Source: Bacillota bacterium
GTDB taxonomy: Bacteria; Bacillota; Clostridia; Christensenellales; CAG-138
DNA: 64,000 nucleotides
Direction: 5' to 3'
NCBI GenBank assembly: GCA_023390655.1
Contig: JAEWCL010000022.1
Coordinates: 1 to 64,000 of the forward strand
Every line of letters starts with the position of its first letter. Position 1 is the first letter of the stretch. The position numbers were made by a program, and so were the translations under genes. Positions 1-8,733 of the stretch are shown here, piece after piece. Below the pieces are notes generated by a model. The model did not search any database. It saw only the letters and a program-made list of their open reading frames with translations, and was not told where the DNA came from.

Positions 1-16
1 AAAGAGTCTTAAAATA

Positions 17-478
17 CTATTTGTTCAGCTTCATAAGACGGTAAAAGTATGACATCTCGTATAATATCCATAAAAAGTATGCTATGACCAGTATTGCAAA
101 GACAAGGTTGGTTTGCAGTAAAAAGAATGCCAATACCGGCAGGATAGCGGGGAATATGAGCATGGCATAGAAAAACACTTTCAAATTTTTTGTTTTTTGG
201 AGTAATAAAGGGGATAAGCCCAACAGTAGGATAACAACAACCGTCAGGACTATGGAAACAATATCGTTGTTTACAATAACATTGTATAAAATAAAGCCAA
301 ACATCAGATAGACAATAACACCTAAATAACGCATTATTCTCGACAGCAATGCGTTATCCGGGTGCTTCAGGCTGTCAAACCATTCCTGATAATCCTTGCT
401 CTGGGATTTACCAGCAATGACAATTGATATCAGGCAACAACCCAACGTGCATAAAAATGCTATTACGTTAAAACCCAT
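17..478 (-). CDS. TspO/MBR-like small integral membrane protein
   Basis: A protein of about 153 residues with five predicted hydrophobic segments. The N-terminal part has the spacing of TspO/MBR proteins: a first membrane helix, then a short loop with YQEWFDSLKHP, then a second helix. The tryptophan-rich signature of classical TspO is mostly lost, so this is a divergent member at best. I chose the ATG at 478 over a GTG at 490 because GAGGTG sits at the right distance before the ATG. It is the leftmost gene of the island and stands alone before the first repeat array. TspO proteins bind porphyrins and other ligands in the membrane; no ligand can be assigned here. Confidence 0.5.
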   Translation of the reverse strand: MGFNVIAFLCTLGCCLISIVIAGKSQSKDYQEWFDSLKHPDNALLSRIMRYLGVIVYLMFGFILYNVIVNNDIVSIVLTVVVILLLGLSPLLLQKTKNLKVFFYAMLIFPAILPVLAFFLLQTNLVFAILVIAYFLWILYEMSYFYRLMKLNK

Positions 479-576
479 AGCGCACCTCACAAAATTTCAG
501 TTATCCACATTATCTGCCCGTTATATAGAATAATTTACACTTCAACTTCCTGTTTGTCGAGGAGTCTCAGGATAAC

Positions 577-668
577 ACAAACATAATCGGAAGTTCATTT
601 CATCGCGTCGGTTAAACATAATGGGTAATTCACTCCATCGCGCCAGGTAAACATAATGCAAAGTTTAA
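577..668 (+). repeat. Repeat array R1: three units of a 35-bp tandem repeat
   Basis: CATAAT cores start at 582, 617 and 652, an exact 35-bp period. Units read AAACATAATCGGAAGTTC, then a variable stretch containing CATCGCG. The third unit carries the GCAAAGTTT variant and is cut short after it. The same unit occurs in nearly every gap between gene sets up to 26.6 kb. Confidence 0.8.
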
Positions 669-768
669 TCCAACATGCAGTTCGGTAACCATTGATGGCA
701 AAGATATATACGAAGTTGAAGAACTAAAGCAAAAGGGAATGTATCGTGCGAAAATCGTTAAGAGATAG
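661..768 (+). pseudogene. C-terminal remnant of an unidentified protein abutting repeat array R1
   Basis: An open frame with no start runs from the last repeat unit to a TAG at 766-768 and encodes about 35 residues ending in ELKQKGMYRAKIVKR. The composition looks like a real protein C-terminus. The reading frame enters directly from the repeat sequence, so the gene appears to have lost its 5' part at the array. The family is not recognised. A further open frame at 831-962 (43 codons, weak ribosome binding site) follows before the next gene and is not convincing on its own. Confidence 0.35.
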
Positions 769-1021
769 GTTGCGCTGCACTTCATCGGCGGTAAACAAAA
801 GTTCAGTACGCTGGCGATGCTATGGATAATATGAAATTGAGAATCAGGACATCGAGGCTCTTCGCATATATAGAGGACAACGAGTATTTTACCGGGTGGA
901 TAAACAGCTTGCGTGATATATCAACCATAGCGTATACTCCAATGGCAGAAAACAACGCTTGACCCAGGACCGTTGTAATTGGCGAAGGCAATGCAATTCT
1001 TATGCCCAAAGGAGGCGCATC

Positions 1022-1465
1022 ATGAACAACAGCACGCACATTCTGGCCGGTCTTACTGCAGCCGTCGCACTGAATGCGACAGCACCTGAGACGGCCCTCA
1101 TTGCACTGGGGGCCCTGCTCCCTGACATAGACCATTCATCATCCACAATCGGCCAAAACGTGAAGCCGATTGCGTGGCTGTTACCGCACAGGGGCATTAC
1201 ACACAGCCTGCTGTTTGCCAGCCTTGCGCTTCTGATACACCCGAGCCTTGCCATAGGAGTTGGAACGCACATCATCCTAGATCTTTTCAATCCAGCCGGT
1301 GTTGAATTTTTCTGGCCATTCAGAAAGCGTCTTAGCGTACCTTTGTTGTCGATTAAAATTGATGGACTCATGGAAATGCTCCTGCGTTTAGGATTTGTGT
1401 TCTTGTTGTGTTGGTTACTGTATCCCATGGTAAAAAACAGCTTTATGTTTCAGCGGCTCTTCTAA
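1022..1465 (+). CDS. YdjM/DUF457-family membrane-bound metal-dependent hydrolase
   Basis: A protein of 147 residues with the family landmarks: an N-terminal HILAG motif, LLPDIDH in the first third, HRGITHS in the middle, and HIILDLFNP further on, with hydrophobic helices between them. The conserved His and Asp residues are the expected metal ligands. AAAGGAGG just before the ATG at 1022 fixes the start; an in-frame extension to 959 has no ribosome binding site. The gene is alone between repeat arrays R1 and R2. The E. coli relative YdjM is SOS-regulated, but no LexA-like site is evident here. Confidence 0.85.
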   Translation: MNNSTHILAGLTAAVALNATAPETALIALGALLPDIDHSSSTIGQNVKPIAWLLPHRGITHSLLFASLALLIHPSLAIGVGTHIILDLFNPAGVEFFWPFRKRLSVPLLSIKIDGLMEMLLRLGFVFLLCWLLYPMVKNSFMFQRLF

Positions 1466-1473
1466 TTTTATAA

Positions 1474-1567
1474 GGATCATAATCGGAAGTTCACTTCATT
1501 GCGCCGGTGTTAAACATAATCGGAAGTTCATTTCGTCGCGCCAGTGCTAAACATAATGCGAAGTTTA
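1474..1567 (+). repeat. Repeat array R2: three units of a 37-bp tandem repeat
   Basis: CATAAT cores start at 1478, 1515 and 1552, an exact 37-bp period. The stretch between cores is itself conserved (GTTCACTTCATTGCGCC against GTTCATTTCGTCGCGCC). The last unit has the GCGAAGTTT variant and is truncated. About 130 bases after it form an open stretch with no start or recognisable product, up to the next ribosome binding site at 1757. Confidence 0.85.
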
Positions 1568-1770
1568 GAAGGCCTTAAACGGACGGGGGTTATGCATCTG
1601 GGAAGGACGTACATCCTGTATATAAAGCATATGGAAACGCGGTCTGGCTGTGTTATACTGTGGCTGATCAAACTTTTTTGTTGCGTGGAACAAATTGACT
1701 GAAAAATACGTCTAATCGATATGAGATTTAGTCGAAGCCTATAAATTGGCTCTAATAGGAGGCGAGAACG

Positions 1771-2805
1771 ATTACATACATACATAAGCATTGGCATATG
1801 GTGTCGGTGTATTCTGTTACTCATTTCCTTGTGGATTTTTCTTGTGCGTTTTTAATGTTTCGTAGCGTTATCGGAACGGCGGACGGGTATCTTTGCGTGT
1901 TGTTTTACAATTTTTGTGCCTTTGCAATGCAGATGCCGCTTGGTATTCTCGCGGACAAATGGAACAGAAACTACCTGTTTGCCGCTATCGGCTGTGTCCT
2001 TGTCGGAACAGCCTACGGACTTTGGCAGTTTCCTGTCGCGGTAGCTTTCATTGCCGGAATAGGCAATGGTATGTTTCATGTAGGCGGCGGTATCGACGTC
2101 TTAAATATCAGCGAAAAGAAGAGTGGTGCTCTCGGCATATTCGTTTCACCGGGCGCGTTTGGGATTTATTTCGGTACAATGCTCGGCAAAGGGAACGAGC
2201 TAACGGGTTTTCCCATACTGCTATCGCTTCTTGTTGCGGCCTCATTGATTATCTTTGTACGCTGCACACAGGGCGGAGAGTATGTAAATAACGTCTCGTT
2301 TTCGCTGAGCGGCGGAACTTCCTCACGAATGCTGACGGCAGCTGTTTTTCTGTTCCTTGTCGTTTGTTTACGCTCTTATGTTAGTTTGACGTTGAGTTTT
2401 CCGTGGAAAGGAGCAGGTTACTGGGCGGTAGCTCTCGTATGCGCCGTGGTGTTTGGTAAAACTGCCGGTGGTCTTGCTGCCGACCGCTTCGGAACAATCA
2501 GGATTGCCTGTGTTTCTTTGGGAGTTGCCATGCTTTTGTTCCTGATTCCACAAATACCGGCGGCGGGTATTCTGTCGATGCTTCTGTTTAACATGACAAT
2601 GCCCATTACGCTTTGGGCGATGGCAAGAATCTTCCCGGGAGCAAAAGGATTCTCATTCGGACTTTTGACCTTTGGGTTGTTTCTCGGGTTCCTGCCTGTG
2701 CATTTGGACGCAAATACTCTCTTTAGCACACCTTGGCTGTTCGCGTTGGCTGCTGCCGCGTCGCTCGTACTCCTTTGTGTGAGTCTGCGAAAGGCTCGCT
2801 TATGA
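1771..2805 (+). CDS. Major facilitator superfamily-like transporter
   Basis: About 344 residues with ten to eleven hydrophobic helices and MFS-like loops, including PLGILADKWNRN between early helices and AADRFGTIRI in the second half. It is shorter than a typical 12-helix MFS protein. The first ATG (1798) has no ribosome binding site. A perfect AGGAGG at 1757-1762 lies 8 nt before an in-frame ATT at 1771, so initiation at ATT, or an ATG lost by mutation, is likely. The stop overlaps the next ATG (ATGA). It forms an operon with the two following genes. The substrate is unknown. Confidence 0.75.
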   Translation: MTYIHKHWHMVSVYSVTHFLVDFSCAFLMFRSVIGTADGYLCVLFYNFCAFAMQMPLGILADKWNRNYLFAAIGCVLVGTAYGLWQFPVAVAFIAGIGNGMFHVGGGIDVLNISEKKSGALGIFVSPGAFGIYFGTMLGKGNELTGFPILLSLLVAASLIIFVRCTQGGEYVNNVSFSLSGGTSSRMLTAAVFLFLVVCLRSYVSLTLSFPWKGAGYWAVALVCAVVFGKTAGGLAADRFGTIRIACVSLGVAMLLFLIPQIPAAGILSMLLFNMTMPITLWAMARIFPGAKGFSFGLLTFGLFLGFLPVHLDANTLFSTPWLFALAAAASLVLLCVSLRKARL

Positions 2806-3149
2806 ACCAGGAGTTACTTGTCGCCTTGGCGATTTCCCTTACATTAACACTTTTCATTGAAGTATGCTTCTTCATTCTCACCGGCAAGCGCAACAAAAAA
2901 GATTTATTGCTTACTGTGGGGGTCAATGTCGTCACAAACCCTGTTGTAGTGCTATTGTTTTGGTTGTTGGCATTGTATACGGATTGGAACCGCGTCGCTG
3001 TCATGGTGCCTCTTGAATTGTTTGCTGTGTGTACTGAGGGGCATTATTACAGGAAATATGGACAGGATTTTAAACGTCCATATCTTTTCTCCGTTGCCGC
3101 AAACACGGTTTCGTTTATAATCGGCGTGTTGCTCCAGCAATTAGTTTAG
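2802..3149 (+). CDS. Small integral membrane protein
   Basis: 115 residues with three to four hydrophobic helices and no recognised domain. The ATG overlaps the stop of the MFS gene by four bases, so the two are translationally coupled. The next gene starts 10 bases after its stop. It is most likely a partner of the transporter or of the exported protein downstream. The function cannot be assigned. Confidence 0.75.
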   Translation: MNQELLVALAISLTLTLFIEVCFFILTGKRNKKDLLLTVGVNVVTNPVVVLLFWLLALYTDWNRVAVMVPLELFAVCTEGHYYRKYGQDFKRPYLFSVAANTVSFIIGVLLQQLV

Positions 3150-3159
3150 GAGGTCTATC

Positions 3160-3984
3160 ATGAAAAAACGCTATTTTACATTTTTACTCTTGGTGGTATC
3201 ACTTTTGCTGATGTTCCCGCTTGTTGCAAACGCCGATGTACTCATAGAGCCTAATAACGATTTTTACACCCGGCACAGAAGTGAGTGTGTTTCATTGAAT
3301 CGGCGCTTTTACGTAAACGGCGAGAGCGGCGGTGTATCGGTTAAAAAGGAACCGGGTTCGAAAACCGAAACTGCCGTTATAGAAAATGGCGGAATTGTAA
3401 ATATCATGTTTACATATGACCATAAAGGTGAAATCTGGGGTGTCACGGAAATATCTACGGATGACAAAGCGTATGACAAGTGGCCTAATGGATGGATCCC
3501 TATGAATGAACTTCTCCTCGTATATGACTATATTTCATTTGCCGAGGAACATCAGAGCGAGTTTTACTCGTATACCGGCGAATACAATATGCTGTATGAA
3601 ACCGATGATATTGTGTTTTGGACATGGCCCGGTTCCGGCGAAAAGGCTTGGATACTTGAACATGAATGGAGAAATACAGAAACAGACAGCAACTTTCTGA
3701 AAGCATCCCACGCTTATATGGATGCGGACGGGCATGAATGGAGCTTCTTTGGATATGTTTATGGCAATAAAAACACATGGATTTGTCTCAGTGATCCTGG
3801 GAACACTGACATATCTGCCTTTAATCCGCCGCCGCAACCGGAATTATGGCAGCCGGATAACATAAATACATCAACAAATGGGCTGAGTACGCCTGTGCTC
3901 ATTATCGGTTTAGTGGTTGTATTAGTTATAGGCACCGTTGTGTTGATACGGGTGTTCTGGAAGCCGAACAAAGGCAACTCGTAA
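3160..3984 (+). CDS. Exported protein anchored by a C-terminal transmembrane helix
   Basis: 274 residues. An N-terminal Sec signal peptide ends near the ANA/D boundary at residue 25. A Trp- and Tyr-rich extracytoplasmic region follows, containing an SH3-like stretch (GGVSVKKEPGSKTE, WPNGWIPMNELL). A Pro-rich linker near residue 225 leads into one helix and a short basic tail. GGAGGTCTATC precedes the ATG. It is the third gene of the MFS operon. The domain order suggests a cell-surface sensor or binding protein; the ligand is unknown. Confidence 0.8.
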   Translation: MKKRYFTFLLLVVSLLLMFPLVANADVLIEPNNDFYTRHRSECVSLNRRFYVNGESGGVSVKKEPGSKTETAVIENGGIVNIMFTYDHKGEIWGVTEISTDDKAYDKWPNGWIPMNELLLVYDYISFAEEHQSEFYSYTGEYNMLYETDDIVFWTWPGSGEKAWILEHEWRNTETDSNFLKASHAYMDADGHEWSFFGYVYGNKNTWICLSDPGNTDISAFNPPPQPELWQPDNINTSTNGLSTPVLIIGLVVVLVIGTVVLIRVFWKPNKGNS

Positions 3985-4139
3985 CAGACGCATCTTTATA
4001 TTGTAAAGCCGCCATTGCAAGCGGATTTTCGGAAGGGTTTAACTTTTTTACCGGAATGAAAAGCGAATATTTGTCCCAATCTCATCCAATACTAACCATC
4101 TGTCCACTTCAAACGATTTGGGGCAGCTTACTTCATAGA

Positions 4140-4168
4140 AGCCTCGTCACATTGTGGCAAGGCTTTTG
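4140..4168 (+). terminator. Terminator-like hairpin downstream of the MFS operon
   Basis: A stem of 12 positions (AGCCTCGTCACA with TGTGGCAAGGCT, one mismatch and one G-T pair, TT loop) is followed by TTTT. It lies about 155 bases after the last operon gene. Nothing coding is seen between 3985 and 4408. Confidence 0.5.
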
Positions 4169-4207
4169 TAGTACATGTAACCACGTCACCACGTTACGAA
4201 GGCCTAT

Positions 4208-4300
4208 GAAGCCATAATGTGAAGACTGGTTAGCCACGTGGGTTAAACATAATCGGAAGTTCACGACATCGCGCCGGTGCTAAACATAATGCGAAGTTTG
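4208..4300 (+). repeat. Repeat array R3: two clear units and one degenerate unit
   Basis: CATAAT cores at 4213 (degenerate, CATAATGTGAAG), 4248 and 4285 give spacings of 35 and 37. The inter-core stretch again contains CATCGCGCCGGTGC. The last unit carries GCGAAGTTTG. The array separates the MFS operon from the oppositely oriented thiamin operon. Confidence 0.8.
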
Positions 4301-4408
4301 TTAACGACTTGGGTTAATCCTCGGTTCTCAATTTAGGAGATTGGTTATTTATAAGAATTCATGTTTTCAAATACATGTTTAAATTCCGTCACTTTTAACG
4401 TGTTATCA

Positions 4409-5191
4409 TTATAATTTATATGTATGATCCAGCGGCCCGGAACCCTTCCCCAGATCAAGCATGGCTTTCAGCGCCCCCGTGAGATATTGCTTCGCGCACC
4501 GGATGCTTTCGTCAAGGCTTTTTCCGTCGGCCAGATTGCAGGCGATCGCGGAGGACAGCGTGCACCCTGTTCCATGCGAGTTGGGGTTATCGATTCTTTC
4601 TGATTGAAACCAATGCGGCGTGCCGTTTTCATAAAGCAGATCCGTCGCGTCGCTGACCAGATGGCCGCCCTTCACCAGCACAGCTCCGTTGTAGCGCTGC
4701 GCGATCCGCTTCGCGGCTTCCACCATATCCTCCTGCGTTTTAATGCCAAAGCCGCATAAGACCTCGGCTTCGGGTATGTTCGGCGTGATTACCACACCGA
4801 GTGGGAGCAGCTTCGTCACCAGCGCGTCGATCGCTTCGTCGGATAAAAGCTTGCTGCCGCTGGTGGAAACCATGACAGGGTCCACCACGATATTTTGCGC
4901 GTTATATTGCGTCAGTTTATCGGCGATTACGCGAATGATCCCGCTGTTGGATACCATGCCGATTTTGACCGCATCGGGTACGATATCCGTAAAGATACAT
5001 TCGAGCTGCTGCCCCACAAATTCCGCAGGCACATCCATAATCCCGTAAACGCCCGTTGTGTTCTGCGCCGTCAGCGCCGTAATTGCGCTCATGGCATACA
5101 TTTTGTGCGCGGTGATGGTCTTAATATCCGCCTGTATACCCGCCCCGCCGCTTGAATCAGAGCCCGCTATCGTTAAAACCTTCTTTATCAA
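4409..5191 (-). CDS. thiD: Hydroxymethylpyrimidine/phosphomethylpyrimidine kinase ThiD
   Basis: 260 residues from a TTG at 5191 preceded by AGTGGGGG; this start gives the normal ThiD length, whereas upstream ATG codons would add unrelated residues. The N-terminus IAGSDSSGGAGIQADIKT is the ThiD substrate-binding signature, and HGTGCTLSSAIA near the C-terminus is the ribokinase-fold anion hole with its catalytic Asp region altered to the GTGC form typical of ThiD. It phosphorylates HMP and HMP-P to HMP-PP. The start lies 35 bases inside thiE, so it is translationally coupled as the last gene of the riboswitch-controlled operon. Confidence 0.93.
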   Translation of the reverse strand: MIKKVLTIAGSDSSGGAGIQADIKTITAHKMYAMSAITALTAQNTTGVYGIMDVPAEFVGQQLECIFTDIVPDAVKIGMVSNSGIIRVIADKLTQYNAQNIVVDPVMVSTSGSKLLSDEAIDALVTKLLPLGVVITPNIPEAEVLCGFGIKTQEDMVEAAKRIAQRYNGAVLVKGGHLVSDATDLLYENGTPHWFQSERIDNPNSHGTGCTLSSAIACNLADGKSLDESIRCAKQYLTGALKAMLDLGKGSGPLDHTYKL

Positions 5192-6512
5192 TGCAATCCC
5201 CCACTTCCTCAAATGAATCGACATAGCTATCTGCAAGTGCCCGGAGTTCGCCACCATGTTCCTCTTCGGATTTATCAAATACGGCAGCAACGGTAAACCC
5301 GGCCTTCTTCGCCGTTTTTACCGCATATAGCGCATCCTCAAAAACCACTGTGCGCTGCTTTGGCGTCCCCAGGTGCTTCAGCGCCCGGTTGAAAATCTCC
5401 GGTGCATCCTTTCCACTGCCCACTTCCGTACATGTAAAAATCCCGGAGAAGTACTCAAGGATGCCGTTCCGCCGCAGCGCCGCCTCCGCCAAACGCAGGT
5501 CGGTCGCCGTCGCGACGCACATACGGACGCCGGCCTTTTTCAGCCGCTCCAGCATATCCTTAACGCCGGCTTTCGCCTTCACATCATAAAAGTAAAAGCT
5601 TTCGATCATACGGTTCACGCCGTCCATTATTTCATCGGCGCTTAAGGTGACGCCATACTCGTTCCGGTAATACTCCGCCGCCTGTAAAAGGCTCATTGCC
5701 TTGAATGTCCGGTTGAGGTCTTCGCGGGGCTCTATGCCAAGGCTGCGCAGATAATCCCCGCCGATAGCATCCCAGATATACATTGAATCCAGCAACGTGC
5801 CGTCAAGGTCGAATATCGCTCCTTCCATTTTCATAATGACTGGGACCCCCGATGGCTTGTGCGTCATAGAGACGGTCTTTACCATTCTTTTGGCTAACCC
5901 TAGCAGCTGCCTGCACTCGTTTTCGATATCGGGGCTCGCAAATATCGCGGATACCAGCGCCACACCTTCAATGCCCGTTCCGGCAAGCTCCATGATATTA
6001 TGTTTGTATATCCCCCCGATGGCGACCACCGGGATGGATACCGCCTCGCAAATCTCTTTGAGCGTTTTGAGGCTTACCATATCGGCATCCGGCTTGGTGG
6101 AGGTTGAAAACACAGCGCCGACCCCTAAGTAATCCGCGCCGTTTTGCTCCGCCAGCACGGCCTGCTCCACTGTTTGCGCCGATATGCCGAGAATCATATT
6201 CTCACCAACCAGCCTGCGCACGTTGCCAGCATCCATATCCGTCTGGCCCACGTGAATGCCGTCCGCACCGCATTCAACGGCCACAGTCACATTGTCATTG
6301 ACGATGAACGGCACATGGTACGTCCTGCAAAGCCCTTTGATTAAGACAGCTTCTTTCAGGAAAGCATCGTCGTCCTGCTCCTTTTCGCGCAGCTGGATGC
6401 ATGTCGCGCCGCCCCTGAGCGCTTCCTCCACCTGCATATATAGCGTTTTGTTGCCTGTCCACGCGCTGCCGGTGACGGCATAGAGCAGCAAACTGTCTTT
6501 ATCGTACTTCAT
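5157..6512 (-). CDS. thiE: Fusion of thiamin-phosphate synthase ThiE with a HAD-superfamily phosphatase
   Basis: About 451 residues. Residues 1 to about 205 are ThiE, with GGATCIQLREKE and DGIHVGQ substrate-binding motifs and the VVAIGGI phosphate-binding loop. From about residue 225 a HAD domain of the beta-phosphoglucomutase type begins with FDLDGTLLDS, followed by VATAT and EDALYA motifs. The ATG at 6512 overlaps thiM by 14 bases. ThiE joins HMP-PP and hydroxyethylthiazole phosphate to give thiamin monophosphate. The fused phosphatase could convert this to thiamin for a pyrophosphokinase, replacing ThiL, but that is inference. No thiL is present in the operon. Confidence 0.92.
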   Translation of the reverse strand: MKYDKDSLLLYAVTGSAWTGNKTLYMQVEEALRGGATCIQLREKEQDDDAFLKEAVLIKGLCRTYHVPFIVNDNVTVAVECGADGIHVGQTDMDAGNVRRLVGENMILGISAQTVEQAVLAEQNGADYLGVGAVFSTSTKPDADMVSLKTLKEICEAVSIPVVAIGGIYKHNIMELAGTGIEGVALVSAIFASPDIENECRQLLGLAKRMVKTVSMTHKPSGVPVIMKMEGAIFDLDGTLLDSMYIWDAIGGDYLRSLGIEPREDLNRTFKAMSLLQAAEYYRNEYGVTLSADEIMDGVNRMIESFYFYDVKAKAGVKDMLERLKKAGVRMCVATATDLRLAEAALRRNGILEYFSGIFTCTEVGSGKDAPEIFNRALKHLGTPKQRTVVFEDALYAVKTAKKAGFTVAAVFDKSEEEHGGELRALADSYVDSFEEVGDCIDKEGFNDSGL

Positions 6513-7320
6513 AATTCGCCCCGGCTTCCAGCTCACCGCCGCTCAGATGAAACATCTCGTCTATGATATAATTCCGGTAAGTCGCGTTGCCGTCCCTCCC
6601 GCCAAGCCGTTCATAGGCGCGCTGCCCGCATAGACCCATGGCGCAAACGGCGGCTGTTGCGGCTTCCAGCGGATGTTCCGGATTCGCCGCGAGATACGCG
6701 GCTGTGACGGCTGAGAGCATGCATCCTGTGCCCGTGATCCGGCTCATCATCGGATGCCCGTTCCGAATAACGTATGCCTTTTGTCCGTCCGCAACGATAT
6801 CAATCGCACCGGTCATAGCGATGACCGCACCTGTCTTTTTCGAAAATTTCTTTGCGAAAGCGACCGCATGATCCAGCGTTTCATCCGTCACGGTATCCAC
6901 CGCATCGGCGTCGACGCCCTTGGTGGTGCCCCCGCCCAAAGCCAGCGTTTTGATTTCCGAAATGTTCCCGCGGATGGCGGCGAACTTTACCTCGTCCAGC
7001 AGCTTATACGCCGTCTCGGTGCGCAGGCGTGACGCCCCCGCACCCACGGGATCGAGCACAACGGGGTGGCCGCATTGGTTTGACTTCCTGCCTGCCGCCA
7101 GCATGGAGGCAATCGTTCTCCCGTTGAGCGTGCCGATATTGATGTTCAGCCCGCCGCAGATGGCCGTGATTTCTTCAACCTCCTCGATGTCGTCCGACAT
7201 GATTGGGGAACCGCCGCAGGCGAGCAATATATTCGCGCAGTCGTTGACCGTTACATAATTGGTGATGTTGTGCACCAGGGGCGTTTTCCCCCTGACGTTT
7301 TCAAGCATTGTTTTCAGCAT
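6499..7320 (-). CDS. thiM: Hydroxyethylthiazole kinase ThiM
   Basis: 273 residues from the ATG at 7320, which has GGAG nine bases upstream and lies 20 bases inside cytX. Motifs include TPLVHNITNYVT at the N-terminus, VVLDPVGAGAS in the middle, and RITGTGCMLSAV, the ribokinase-fold active site with the catalytic Cys of ThiM. It phosphorylates thiazole alcohol in thiamin salvage. With cytX and thiD it makes a salvage route; no de novo genes (thiC, thiG, thiS) are present. Confidence 0.95.
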   Translation of the reverse strand: MLKTMLENVRGKTPLVHNITNYVTVNDCANILLACGGSPIMSDDIEEVEEITAICGGLNINIGTLNGRTIASMLAAGRKSNQCGHPVVLDPVGAGASRLRTETAYKLLDEVKFAAIRGNISEIKTLALGGGTTKGVDADAVDTVTDETLDHAVAFAKKFSKKTGAVIAMTGAIDIVADGQKAYVIRNGHPMMSRITGTGCMLSAVTAAYLAANPEHPLEAATAAVCAMGLCGQRAYERLGGRDGNATYRNYIIDEMFHLSGGELEAGANYEVR

Positions 7321-8488
7321 TTTTCTTTCTCCGAATGATTTTATTTGCAATAATGCACATCAAAGCCGTGATAGCCATGACGGGCAGCGTATACCCGACA
7401 GGCGTATCAATGGACATAAACAGGCGGTACACAATGAATCCGATGGCCCATGTGACGAGGTTAATCCAATCGAACCCCTTGACCGAGCGGTCCTTCTTCA
7501 GTATAAAGTAGTTGGTGATGAGAACGGCCGTCATGGGCGCGAAAACCGAGCCGATGAAATATAAAAAGTTTTCAAACTGCGCGGTGGGGGTGAAGATTGC
7601 CAGAATTGTACCGATGACGCAGATGGCTATGGCCATGGGCTTTTCCTTCAGCTTCTTTGATATGCTTTCGCTGCTGACCCCCGCGGAATAGACGTCCAGA
7701 AAGGTGGTGGTCACTGTGGAGAATATGACGATGATCAGGCCGATCATACCCAGCCCGGCATGCAGCATGATTTTGGCCACGTCGCTTTCCCCGGTAAAAA
7801 TGGCTGCCCCCATGCCGATTGCGTACATCCAGCTACTCGCCAGGAAGTACACAATGGCGCTAACCGCAGTCGCCTTCTTTGGTTTCGCCGCCGTCCGGGT
7901 ATAATCCGAAATCAGTGGAAGCCACGACAGGGGCATCGTCGCCGACAGCTCCACCGCGGTACCGAAGCTAACGCTCCCGTCCGCAGCAAAATTGTTCTGG
8001 CCGCTAAAAATGACCGTGCTCATCACGACAGTAAGGATGAACAGGCCGCCCATCGCAACGATGTTGAGCTTGCTCAGATTTTTAAGCCCGACAAGCAACC
8101 AGACAATAATCAGGGCGCCAATCACCATGCTCCAGGCCCAGTCGCCACCGATGCTTTGGATGGAACCGGCCGCGGCCGCCCCGCTGACGATCATCACGGC
8201 GGTCCAGCCGATAAGCTGCAGCACGTTCAATGAAGAAAACAGCAGCGAGCCTTTTTGGCCAAATGACATCTTTACTGTCTCCATTGCGCTCTTTCGGGTA
8301 TGGGCTCCGATCAGGCCCGCAAAGTAGAACACAACGCCGCCGATGATATGCCCGATCACAATTGCAATCAGACCGGCGCTAAACCCAAGCGGCGCAATCA
8401 GCGTGCCGGCCAAAATTTCCGCAATGGATACGGCGGCGCCAAACCAAATAAGCCCATTTGAAAAGACCGATGTTTTTGTTTGTTCCAA
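7301..8488 (-). CDS. cytX: CytX-type hydroxymethylpyrimidine transporter
   Basis: 395 residues with about twelve hydrophobic helices of the NCS1 nucleobase-cation-symport family. The early segment SNGLIWFGAAVSIAEILAG is typical of CytX, the putative HMP permease of thiamin loci. Translation starts at TTG 8488 after AGGGG. It is the first gene after the TPP riboswitch and overlaps thiM. The assignment to HMP rests on family and context. The C-terminal tail is short and basic. Confidence 0.88.
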   Translation of the reverse strand: MEQTKTSVFSNGLIWFGAAVSIAEILAGTLIAPLGFSAGLIAIVIGHIIGGVVFYFAGLIGAHTRKSAMETVKMSFGQKGSLLFSSLNVLQLIGWTAVMIVSGAAAAGSIQSIGGDWAWSMVIGALIIVWLLVGLKNLSKLNIVAMGGLFILTVVMSTVIFSGQNNFAADGSVSFGTAVELSATMPLSWLPLISDYTRTAAKPKKATAVSAIVYFLASSWMYAIGMGAAIFTGESDVAKIMLHAGLGMIGLIIVIFSTVTTTFLDVYSAGVSSESISKKLKEKPMAIAICVIGTILAIFTPTAQFENFLYFIGSVFAPMTAVLITNYFILKKDRSVKGFDWINLVTWAIGFIVYRLFMSIDTPVGYTLPVMAITALMCIIANKIIRRKKNAENNA

Positions 8489-8569
8489 TATGTAACCCCT
8501 TTTCTAAAACAGAGCAACAAAAAACGAAGAACACCAAATGGCATACTCCGCATTTAAAGCAAATCTTTC

Positions 8570-8656
8570 TTACTTCCTACGGTGGCATTATCCACATCAG
8601 GTGTAAGGGTCGAAGTTGATTACTTCCTCTCAGCCCGCTTCACAAGCTCCCCTGTT
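8570..8656 (-). promoter_or_regulatory. TPP (THI-box) riboswitch
   Basis: Read on the minus strand the element contains AGGGGAGC at its 5' side, then GGGCTGAGA, then ACCCTTACACCTGATGTGG, ATAATGCC and CGTAGGAAGT. These are the conserved THI-box segments in the right order. It lies about 80 bases before the cytX start, and a T-rich tract (CGTTTTTTG) lies between, consistent with control by attenuation. It should repress the four-gene salvage operon when thiamin pyrophosphate is high. Confidence 0.95.
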
Positions 8657-8733
8657 TCATATTTTATTTGTGTCATTTATATCATCTAACTGTGACTTTG
8701 TCAAGCGATGCTGAAGGGAACCTTTTTTGATCA

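Noticed and set aside
831..962. 43-codon plus-strand ORF before the YdjM-like gene
   Set aside because: The start has only a weak ribosome binding site, and no family is recognised; it may be part of the remnant region after R1.
577..4300. CRISPR array
   Set aside because: The 35-37 bp units look CRISPR-sized, but the stretches between cores are themselves conserved, units number only one to four per site, and no cas gene is present.
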